From the NCBI RefSeq assembly GCF_964340395.1, contig NC_135552.1, positions 10,209,694 to 10,242,193 on the forward strand: DNA of 32,500 bases. Direction: 5' to 3'. The stretch is from Glandiceps talaboti. Taxonomy: Eukaryota > Hemichordata > Enteropneusta > Spengelidae. Below are positions 23,126 to 32,500 of this stretch, one piece after another (position 1 is the stretch's first letter; each line of letters opens with the position of its first letter). A model generated the notes under the pieces. The model made no database searches. It had not been told where the DNA came from and saw only the letters and a list, made by a program, of their open reading frames with translations. The translations under genes and the position numbers were made by a program.

Positions 23126-26100
23126 ATGAACAAAAAACGAGAGAAAATATTTCCGTCATTTTGATGAGGTTAATCGTAATTTCTTTCCGTTGAACTCCAG
23201 AAAATCTATTATCAGGAGGCTTAATCAAAATACCGGCAAAATATTTTAAGGTTTTCGAAGTTGATATGTTACAAGCTGCATTGTTGTGTCTTGTTGAATT
23301 CTCCGACAGGTCTGTTTGAAACTAGGTATCAATCACGCAGTCGCAGACGTGATTTTCAGTAAGTACTGCTTTATCACTGTATCTAAATTATATTGTTTCA
23401 TCTGCGCTGTACTCTGTATATAATGTCGGCACAGGGTCCACTGCAAAAAAGCAGGAAATTAAATTATAACATTATAGACACGTGCATCGTGTTGAACAAG
23501 TAAATAAACTAGTATAGCTTCATTGCTTTATTTTATATGTGTGCACGTTCTTCGTTTTGTTCATACCATTAATGCAAACCCAATTTAAAACAATTTGGGA
23601 ACGTGTGCCTCAGGCAAAAGCAGCAATTCCATTTGCTAGCTCAAATTCTGAAGTAATCATTTTTGACTGTTAATTCTTGTTTTCGTTGAATACCAAGGAA
23701 TGATAATTAAGAGTACGCACAGTGAAATTGGGTCGTTTATTTTTCCCCTTTCATCATTCCGGTAATTTTACTAAAGGCGGGGTGTCTGCATAATGGAGAT
23801 GTTTGGTTGTTGTCTAAGGGCGTTTTTTATAGAGCGTCAGGTCACCATACAGAATGTCATTCGGATAACGGTTACTTTTAAAAGCGAAAGTATCATCGCC
23901 GGGGAAATTGTGTTGATAACGAACCCAATAAGCATAGCACAACCCCTATAGCAGTAACGCCCATGCACGAAAAAATGAACTTAAAATGAGATATACCACA
24001 GTAAATTGGAATGAAACCACGGCATATAAGGTAAAATTAGTTTTTCTTACGGCTCACTTGTACAGAAGAAAAAAAGAATCCGATAGAGAATGCATCTTTT
24101 GCCGGAAAAGATACACAAGTATTTCTAGACTAACGACACGTCTGGATTTATATTGAAGATGAAATGAAATTGTTGGGTCATGAATTTCCATTACGTGTTG
24201 ACGTGCACTATGTCCTCATTAAATTAGTCGAGGTGAATATACTATCGGCTGTCTCGTGACTTTATACGTGATTGTAGTAAGGGAACATGCATCATTCATT
24301 GACAGAACAGACAGGAGTGATGCAATCGGGCATGTTATCTTAAAATGTGTATCCATACTCAATCATTTCTTCATCTCTAAAATCAAGACGTCGATCGGTT
24401 TCTTGGGGAACGGGGTGCATTAAACACATGTAATTTTAGTGATGACAATTCGTTCCAGTCAATACGCGACTTTTAAAGCTGCTCCAGCTGCAATCGGGCC
24501 ATATTTTGAAACCGGAGTATCGCTATAATGACATACTGCCAATATTGTGCACCATGAGGTGTATTAATATTAGATCACCTGTAGGTAAACTTGTAGCTGT
24601 ACCCATAACATGGTAAAAATACGTAGTGACTTTACATTCTATGGTAAGACCCTAAAATGAGTGCGTTCATCTCCAGAACACGTTGAATTTGCAAATAAAA
24701 CGTTCATGAGACACGCCATGAAGTGATACATGTAGACAGGTGTCGATTGCTGTGACTGAAAAGTGTATGGCCTATAGCTTTTGCCTCAATATTGAATATA
24801 CAATGACCACGACCATAAATAGGTGTCGAGTCAAGTCAAACTAAGATAACACAGATTCAAAACCAAGCTTTCGCTCAAGATTAAAACATGTCACTACACT
24901 ATAACTACGGATAAAAGCGACCACTTATTAACACGCGCAGTGTGTTTAATAACTACCTGAACAATTGTTCGCGAAAATATCTCTGGTTGCTTGATGAAAA
25001 AAATGCCCTACTTTCAACGAGTACGTTCTGACATACATCTTATATAATGAGGCTTCAGATAATATCTACTTGTTTTTCACGTGACTACATTAGGCTCTGG
25101 TCATTGCTGTTACACAACGTTACAGTGTCCGATTCTAAAAAATGCAATCAATTTTGAATATTCAATGTTGCTACTTATTTTAATAAGATGTAAAGTTCTA
25201 TACTATATTATATACTTCTGCTTAGATGTATCACAGTGCATCGATTGATTCTATGACACTGATTAACCCTGCATATAAACTATTAGACGTATTAGAAAAC
25301 GGAGACCTTTGCCATATATGCCTAGAAGAATCTACATCAACTCATAAATGAAGGGTTGCATTCGGATAGCATTCCCCCAAATATTTTTCTTCATGTAGCC
25401 AAGCAAAATGCAAGTGATATAACTAGCCTCGTCTTTGAGTGTTTTCCGACTGAACGAAAACAATAATTTGGGGAATTCATAATGCATTTAGCTTTGCACT
25501 TGCCAAGTTAAACATACGAAAAAAAGAGAGAAAATACGCAATGGCGTTTCTCAACTTTCGATTCGTATTTCGATTACAGCAGAGCTAATGACGTAGACGG
25601 GCACTGTGGCAATGTAGAACGACCATGATACAAATTCCACATTTTCTATTCGAATGCGCTCAAATTGGCTTGCGCTTGGTATAGGTCGGATTTGCAATGG
25701 GATTGACAAATGCTAAAACTATTGTTCACATATTTCAAGCGAGAGATCGATTCCTCCTGAATCTGATGACTGATGAGTCTTCGATTCATCTACCATGGAT
25801 TCCAACTGTCATGTTCATGTACTCTAAGCAGATTTCTTTTTTCTGGAATTCATCTCAAGATATCATTACTTATGTGTTTAATGTAATGATAGTACAAGTG
25901 TTCCTTCAATTAAGTACAGTAAACTTTAAATTCGAAAAAAATTAACCAGCTGCAATATTTGTAAGAGTTAACCAAATTAAATAATTAAACAAGTGGGGTG
26001 CTTAATTGTCTGCCATGACAGCAATTTATTCTATTTATAATCATTAATTATAGGGGAAAGATTATTTAATAACCTCCTTCATTTTGTCTGTTTTGGCCGC

Positions 26101-26919
26101 CGGATATACATACATCAATAATCCGGCCTACCGCTCTATTATCATTAATTTATAGTCTCCAATACATGAATTTTATAATTATATACGTCAATATACTCCA
26201 TACCTAGTTTTCCCCGCCAAGATATTAAAATCACTAGTGAATGTTTTTTTTTTAATGATAGCGTATCCTGCTTAAGGGACTGTTGTAATCTTTTTTCTTG
26301 AGAAGAACTACTATATTGGAATTATAATGAATGCTCTTATTGATATCGAAAACGTTTATCGTATTGGACGGTTTGGATGAAAGTGGTGTAAATCAAATTT
26401 CAATTAGTATTAGAAAATGTAACAATGACATCTCTGCGCAATATGTTTGACTATTACCCCACATGGCCTCTATTTTCTGCACTCAAAAAACACATTGTGA
26501 ATCGATTGTGAAAAGTATTTTGCCGTCTAGATATATTAATTATTTAGTCAATTTGAATGTAATATTGCGTTTAGATGAGATTTCGTTTTCCGTGCAATTG
26601 CGTGTTTCAATACTGAGGACATGTTTGGCTTTAAAAGTAAGCATTCTCACTACGTTATTTCTGTACCATTGCATTTACAAGGTAGAGGTTTAGTCGCTGA
26701 ACTTGAAACTAAGAGCAAACATGTCAGATATGAGTGAAAGGTAATTAACTCGAAGCTGCTTTAAGTAGAGGGAAATTTGTTCTTTGAAGCGTATTTTCCG
26801 TACATTTTATCCTCAAGAGTAAAATGTAAATCTCGCATGGGATACATTTGAATGGCGCTGGGGTAAGATAAATTGTTTTCCCTTAATGATCGAAAGGGTT
26901 GGACTATTAGTTTTATGCT
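23126..26919. other. Long non-coding stretch, no gene seen
   Basis: About 3.8 kb of AT-rich sequence. An 82-codon frame at 25697-25945 and a 76-codon frame at 26463-26693 look random. A small GC hairpin (GCCGGAT ... ATCCGGC) lies around 26100-26130. Confidence 0.5.
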
Positions 26920-26933
26920 GTTGCCATAGCAAC
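26920..26933. promoter_or_regulatory. RFX X-box
   Basis: GTTGCCATAGCAAC fits the full X-box consensus RYYNYY-NN-RRNRAC bound by RFX factors, which drive ciliary genes in animals. A forkhead-type TATTTAC lies 20 bp downstream (26953-26959). Confidence 0.45.
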
Positions 26934-27213
26934 CATTTGAGCTGATTACCGGTATTTACAAACTCCGTCTGAACGTCGATATTACTATTCTTCGTGTCTT
27001 CGATTTGGAAAAAAAAGGATATCAACACAACACATTTCTTTATCTGAGAAGCAAATACTTTACGACGAATCAAACTACAGGGTTCTGATTTCAAATAACA
27101 GCTATTTCCATTCTGCAATGAGGTCTATCCAAGGAATTCCTTTGTCTGTTTCAAAAGCAGGTTTTTATGAGGGAAAGTGGTTCGTTTGATTTCTCAAAGA
27201 GTTAAATTGTGTC

Positions 27214-27227
27214 GTTTCCATGGCAAT
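27214..27227. promoter_or_regulatory. X-box-like site
   Basis: GTTTCCATGGCAAT matches the RFX consensus except at the last base. It lies about 290 bp downstream of the perfect X-box. Confidence 0.3.
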
Positions 27228-27475
27228 GGCATCAAGTGACGTGACTTCATATTCTTGTCAAGGTGTATATTCTGTCATATCCATTGCTATTCAGATCATC
27301 TGAGAAAATCATTTAAATATTCATGTCATGTGACAACTTATATGCCTAGACCTTTCAATAGACACCCATGAATAGATGTTTGTACGTGCGAATAGAATAA
27401 TGTGTCCGCTCCACTTTTTGCCTTCGGGAATGTGAACTCTAAGATAGGAACAATATGTTACCCAGTGTTCCACTT

Positions 27476-27490
27476 GGGGGGGGGGGGGGG
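27476..27490. repeat. Poly(G) run of 15
   Basis: An uninterrupted homopolymer, shortly upstream of the LINE copy. Confidence 0.9.
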
Positions 27491-27604
27491 TACGTTGCGT
27501 CTGACAAGTTTAGAATAAAATCAGTGATCAGTGGATATTCCATACGTTAAAGACGCATGAACCGATATTTTTACTCAATGAGAAGTTAAAATACTTACAT
27601 AACA

Positions 27605-28838
27605 CCTCGACTAAACTATTCTAGTAACCATCTGCTTCTCATACACAAGTTTAAATCCTATGGTATTAGTGGATGCCTTCTCGAACGGTTTCGTTCTTAT
27701 TTAAATAACCGACAACAGCATGTTGTCATTGGAGGTACCTCGTCTACATGGCGAAATGTTATATCAGGTGTACCTCAGGAATCCATCTTGGGTCCGCTTC
27801 TTTTTAGTATATATATTAACGATTTTCCTGATGTTCTTAAGTCGTCTGAGTGTTTGCTGTGTGCAGACGACTCCAAGATTTTTAAGACAATTTTTAATGA
27901 TCTAGACTGTTTTAGACTACACAATGATCTTAATAACGTTTCTGAGTGGTCCAAACTGTGGCACCTCAAACGAAATTTGAAGAAATGCAATGGTGATTAC
28001 TTTCAGTAGGAAGAAGACTGTCATCTCTCATAGATATACGATTAACGGCATCAAAATCGACCGTGTAAACCAAGTCAAAGATCTTGGCGTTGTCCTTTCA
28101 ACTAATTTAAGCTGGGAGTTACACATTCAGGACATCGTCAAAAAGGCTTACAGGCTAGTTGGTTTGATAACGCGTACCTGCAAGTATTTTCATGACAGTT
28201 CTTGTATCATTAATTTATATAGATCGCTTGTACGGAGTCAACTAGAGTATTGTCCACAAGTTTGGTCACCCCATCAGAAGTATTAAATCACTAAAATTGA
28301 AAGGGTCCAGCATAGATTCCTCAACTACCTTTAGTTTGAAAAATCGTTCCCTGGTAAAGGAGTAAACCTCGCTTACAGTAATCTTTGTCAGTATTTTAAT
28401 ATTCAAAGTCTTCAATCTCGTAGGAAAAAGCTGGATGCAGTCTTTTTATATTTAAATACTTAAATGGCTCTTTTAACTCAATGTGTATTGTTGCCAATGT
28501 TCCGTTTCATGTGCCCTCCACATTTAAAATGGCACGTTTTAATTCTACTAAAAGGAAAAACTCGTTTTTACCTAGGACCTTCAATTTTATCAATACTTTG
28601 CAAAACACTGACATATTTTCAAGTCTCAGTACTTTTAGAAAAGATGTCCTAAATGAAATAGTTGATGTGTGAATTTAACGCAATTTCGGTAATTTTTTTC
28701 TTCTTTTAATTTATTTTATTTCTATTTTTACTAGTTTTGTAAATATTGTATTGTATATTTTAGTCTTTCCAATTTCAGAGTGTCTGTAAATGGGGTAATC
28801 CTGTAGACATCTAAAAAAATATAAAAATAAAATAAGAT
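27605..28838 (+). pseudogene. 5'-truncated LINE (non-LTR retrotransposon) reverse transcriptase
   Basis: The first frame (27605-28009) covers the reverse transcriptase palm: NHLLLIHKFKSYGISGCLLERF, SYLNNRQQHVVIGG, SGVPQESILGPLLFSIYIND, then LLCADDSKIF with the catalytic Asp pair at 27866-27871. A frameshift near 27988 leads to 27990-28286 (VITFSRKKT...INGIKIDRVNQVKDLGVVLS...LYRSLVRSQLEYCPQVWSPHQKY), the thumb and C-terminal part. It is followed by in-frame stops at 28284, 28332 and 28461, and a second shift to 28481-28672 (DIFSSLSTFRKDV). Two core motifs are altered: VPQGS reads VPQES, and the usual aromatic residue before ADD is Cys. The endonuclease and the start of the RT are missing. The 3' end is an A-rich tail (about 28811-28838). 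It belongs to the broad jockey/CR1-like group. It is inactive. Confidence 0.9.
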
Positions 28839-29334
28839 ATACGTAATGGATCCTTTGAAGTTCATGATCATGCCTATCGGGGACATATCAAACTTGGAAA
28901 TTCTCCTCATTTCTATCTCTGTACATTGTTTTTTTCAAGTCTCAATTCCAACAAATTATATGTTCTTTGAATGTGTCTACGACTACGACTCTCGTTTCTT
29001 TACAAAATTGCCTGTATAAAACACTCTAGAGATGACGTATCTATTACACTTCTTTCCATCACATCCGGAGTTATGTAGTAATGATATTATTTTGGATTCT
29101 ATTCAAAAACATGACTTTTGTGGGTATTTTTCCCAAGAAAACTATACAAAAGGGAACTCCAGCTGATTAGTTCGTGACTGATCACTTACCTGTTAGCGTT
29201 TCAATCTTTAGTATAACGGTATTCAGAGACCCCCCAAATGTATAACATTCATTATTACTGAAGGGTTCCAACTAACCTACCAGTCTAGAGTCAAATATTA
29301 CCTTTATCTCCTTTGGCTATTCTGCTTCGACGAT
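28839..29334. other. Non-coding stretch, no gene seen
   Basis: AT-rich sequence between the LINE tail and the tandem array, with no coding-like frame. Confidence 0.5.
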
Positions 29335-30150
29335 ATGGGGTCAAATTATTGAATTTACAGACGTGCTTCCATTAGTAAACATAGCACTTAGTATTTCTAA
29401 TAAAGCCTGTAATTGCTAGAGAGACTGAAATACGTAAATTTGTATTTGGAATAAAGGATTATTGGAACCTCGTATGTCTGAGTGGGGAGATATGTGTATT
29501 GAAACTACCAAGGTTTAAAATCAACTGTAGAGGTTGGGGTCAAAATCGTGCACTTACAAACGTGCCTCCGTGAGATTAATTTCGCATTTAGTATTCCAAG
29601 TAAAGTGGGCAATTGCTAGAGAAGATTAATGACACCTGCTTATTCGAAGTGAAAGAATACAGGGGCCTCAGATGGTTAAATGGGTAGCAATATGTATTAA
29701 AAACCACCAAGGTTGAAAATTAATGGTGGATGGGGGGGGGGGGGTTCAACACGTTGCACTTACAAACGTGCATCCATGAGATTAATTTTAGCATTTAGTA
29801 TTCGAAGTAAAACAGGTAATTGCTAACGAAGATTGTAATATATGAAATATGTAGTAACTTTTTATTCAGAGTGAAAGAATATCGGCGCCTCAGGTGGTTA
29901 AGTGGGTAGCAATAAGCTTGTGTGTTAAAAACCACCAAGGTTTAAAATCAGCGGTGAAGGTGGGGTCAAAGTTTTGCACTTGCAAACGTTCACTCATTCA
30001 TTCGATCAGATTAACATGACGCTTAGCATTTGGGGGATTCAAAAATTGTGCAGTTTGCATAAACTTGGTATTCGGAGTAAATTAAAGGAGCCTCAGATGC
30101 CTGACAGGGCAACAATGTGTATTTAAACCATTAAGGTTTGTATGTCAGCA
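29335..30150 (+). repeat. Degenerate tandem array, four units of about 200-220 bp
   Basis: The anchor GGGGTCAA (GGGGTTCAA in one unit) recurs at about 29337, 29536, 29741 and 29962, giving spacings of 199, 205 and 221 bp. Each unit then carries TTACA.ACGTGC.TCC (TTGCAAACGTTCACTC in the last), a (G/T)CATTT or CACTTAGTATT block, and AATTGCTA in the first three. The junctions between units carry CCTC...GT, then TGGTTAAGTGGG, then ACCACCAAGGTTTAAAATC. The second junction contains a 13-base G run (29732-29744). TGGTTAAGTGGG followed about 35 bp later by GGTTTAAAATC resembles pol III A and B boxes, so the unit may be a tandemly arrayed tRNA-derived SINE. There is no coding capacity. Confidence 0.65.
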
Positions 30151-30378
30151 CTGCAAAATGAACTATACCAAATCCCCTGGAAATTCACGGCCTGTAGGAA
30201 AAGTATTACCGGGAGAATAAATCTGAATGTGGAGAGGGTTTTACGCGATAACATTACTGAACTCAAGAGACGGTAATAAAAAAAATCATGAAATCTAGAT
30301 CTGTTTGCGGTTTCTTACTTATTTTATTTGCCGAAAATGTGGAATAAATCTTTAGAGATGTGTTGTTTTGACAGTCTT

Positions 30379-30706
30379 TTAAAGGGCACAATCTGAGTTT
30401 ATACGTTTTGGGCCTTGATTTTAGTTGTATATTGTAAAGTCACTCGTTCTGTTCTAAATATACATCACTTGCAATTAACTAAACTCAAACCTGTTATTAA
30501 GATATAACGTATAGACGATTTGATGACGTAATTTATTATGTGTATAATTGTTGGAGTACTGTGCAATCAACTGGTCTAATAATACCAGCTGACAATTATA
30601 AAGACATGTAGTGACATTAATATTATAATACTAGAATAGTTGCATCAAGGTTTATATATTTTCACTTTTGGAAAAAAGCTTATGAACTCAGGATGTGTCC
30701 CTTTAA
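30379..30706. mobile_element. MITE with TTAA at both ends
   Basis: The left end (30379 onward) reads TTAAAGGGCACAATCTGAGTTTAT. The right end, read on the minus strand from 30706, gives TTAAAGGGACACATCCTGAGTT, then CATAAGCTTTT. The terminal inverted repeats therefore match over about 35 bp with a few differences. The centre is a nested foldback: TATAATTGT (30543-30551) pairs with ACAATTATA (30592-30600), and CTGGT (30571-30575) pairs with ACCAG (30584-30588). About 330 bp with no coding capacity. TTAA at both edges fits a TTAA-targeting (piggyBac-like) transposase. However, the adjoining AGGG...CCCT is the reverse of the usual CCCT...AGGG order, so the superfamily is uncertain. Confidence 0.6.
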
Positions 30707-32500
30707 AGTGAATATAATATTTCATCGACAGTTTATTTAAATCAGTCAGAAACTGATGTGCGGTAAATTAGTCACAAAAGTCCGTAGAATATTAGATTTC
30801 ATGTTTGCAACACGAATCAGTTATTATTGATATTTCACTCGTACATCGTTTTCTGAAGCTATTGTCCTCTTTCAAAAGGCTCTCACTTTGACGTTCATTT
30901 TCGATCCATGCTTTCACCACAGATATGTAAATACAAAACCTAAATCAATATTTATATACCGGCACCGACTTTGCCATTCATAACTTTGAGTGACTGATAG
31001 GGTCAAGTGAGTTACGTGACCTTTTCACTTGCTTGTAAAATGATTTATATTTGCGTGATCGCGAAGTAATGGTAAACTCATTCCAGAGAGATTTTCGTCA
31101 TTAATGTTTTACTTGAGAATTAATCTCGGAGTATTGGGATATTTGCTATAAATTACTTTTTTTACTCTGGGTATTTGTTTTTGGCCTCTTAATAAAGCCA
31201 TGACTTATAGTTCGAATATTTATTGTTGTCGAATAGTTTTCACGTATACTACAGAAGATTTCGTCTTAGCTTACAAATGCTATTAAACGTTGTATCAAGA
31301 TCAGTGAGACTGATCACAAGGTTTCATGTTGAGATAGACACAATTGAAGATAACACATAACATTCCGTACACAGTGGTTGCTCAATTATATAAATTTTGG
31401 AGATGTCTATTTCTGGACACAGTGGTTTGTAACTAAATAGTATTGTTCTGTGACATATTTACAGCGCTTATTTTAAATTACATACTGATAGTTTTTATAA
31501 ATAATTGTTCATGCTGACATGACAAACTCCAAGAACACATGCCCCGTCTTCCTTCGCATTGCCAACACCTTGTGTCTATACAATGAGTTCTAAGCAGTTT
31601 TTTTTATTTGTCAAATATTGTAATTTGTTATTTAATTTTAAGGAATTGTGGATCAAATGGTCATGTCTGCGATACGTAAAACTAGGCCACTTCAGTCTAA
31701 AGGTTCAAATATTGGACGTTTTGCAGCTCTTGATTTTCGAGGCGTCTATCTACACAAAAGTCCCACAACTCACCAGCCAATTTGTTCCGTCCAATGATAT
31801 AGTGTACAAACAATGAATCAAAACTCTAGCTTGAAAGGCCAGGACACATTAATTGACTATATAAATAATATGATATCAGTTCTGTATGTTGAAATTAAAT
31901 AAAAATCGCTACTCAGATATGAAATTATCACCTTTACGAGATATATTTGTTCGAAAATTAAAATTTTCGAACAAAAGTAGTACATAATTGAAATAAAAGA
32001 GAAATGGAAGTGGGGCAATAATATATTCTACAAATTGCTGCGAGTGTTTACAGTGATTTTTGCTACACCTTAGTGTTAATACAGAACGACCATTCACGAA
32101 TATAGCCGAAGCGTAGCCGAAGTCCTTGTCTCTGCACGCAGCCAGGAAATCCGTGACAAAAGATTTATTCTTCCATTATGCTTATCTGAAATATAAGCTA
32201 AATTGTTGATACAAATGTCACTTGTTAAGAAGCTATGATAACCCTCATTGCCTCTAGAGAGGTATCGACAACAAATTGAGCAATGCTGTCCAGGAATGAT
32301 AGCAAGCTACTTGTATTTCTTGGCGCAAAATGAAGTTATTTATGAACATAGTATTATCGCAATTCAAGATGAAATTTGAGTTATTTTTTCATTTAAGGTT
32401 TCAATTTTTACTTTAAACTTACGTATCCGGTAAATAATGTGTTCATAAATTATTGCGAGTTGAGTACGTAGACGAATCGGTTTAAACTACCAGTCAACGT
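30707..32500. other. Non-coding stretch to window end
   Basis: No gene seen. An 85-codon frame at 31559-31816 and a 62-codon minus-strand frame at 31909-32097 are not protein-like. A 30-bp hairpin at 31946-31975 is listed separately. Confidence 0.5.
31946..31975. repeat. 30-bp near-perfect hairpin
   Basis: TTTGTTCGAAAATT and AATTTTCGAACAAA are perfect 14-bp inverted copies separated by AA. No terminal repeats or poly-T tract give it an obvious role. Confidence 0.6.

Noticed and set aside
27775-27990. Minus-strand frame across the LINE
   Set aside because: Shadow of the reverse transcriptase on the plus strand.

Overview
The window looks like non-coding-dominated nuclear DNA from an animal, most likely an aquatic invertebrate. 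It is AT-rich and full of long microsatellites. It holds relics of two different LINE families, a short LTR retrotransposon, two foldback MITE-like elements and consensus metazoan transcription-factor sites. There is no bacterial-style gene packing, no operon, no ribosomal RNA and no CRISPR array. I cannot name the species.

Only one stretch reads as a convincing cellular coding region: an uninterrupted 348-codon frame at 10118-11164 (+). It encodes a Ser/Pro-rich, probably disordered protein that I do not recognise. Its base composition and codon use stand out from the surroundings.

Layout. 1-5100: mostly featureless, with (CCACA)n, (CAA/TAA)n and (ATAC)n repeats, a palindromic CRE, and copy A of a dispersed repeat. 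5139-5251: a possible short solo LTR. 5651-6014: a foldback element centred on a perfect 28-bp palindrome. 6530-6905: a decayed LINE reverse transcriptase C-terminus. 7679-7833: a very long (CT)n tract. 9458-9531: (CAA)n(CAT)n. 10118-11164: the coding frame. 12103-12422: (TA)n around tRNA-like pieces. 13335-13530: copy B of the dispersed repeat. 14052-14330 and 15354-15680: compound AT-rich microsatellites. 17881-20683: the best-defined element, a complete 2.8-kb LTR retrotransposon with two nearly identical ~605-bp LTRs, a TATC target duplication, PBS-like and PPT-like sequences, and no recognisable gag-pol. 21845-22109: (GAT)n. 23112-27227: non-coding, with a DR2 nuclear-receptor site and RFX X-boxes. 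27605-28838: a 5'-truncated, frameshifted LINE. 29335-30150: four degenerate ~200-bp tandem units with pol III-like boxes. 30379-30706: a MITE with TTAA at both ends. The rest to 32500 is featureless apart from a 30-bp hairpin.

The genes do not form a pathway. The biology visible here is mobile-element turnover and repeat growth around one lone coding frame. The most unusual signals are the divergent U5 hairpins in otherwise identical LTRs, the tandem SINE-like array, and the unknown protein with a perfect phase-0 splice donor inside its frame.
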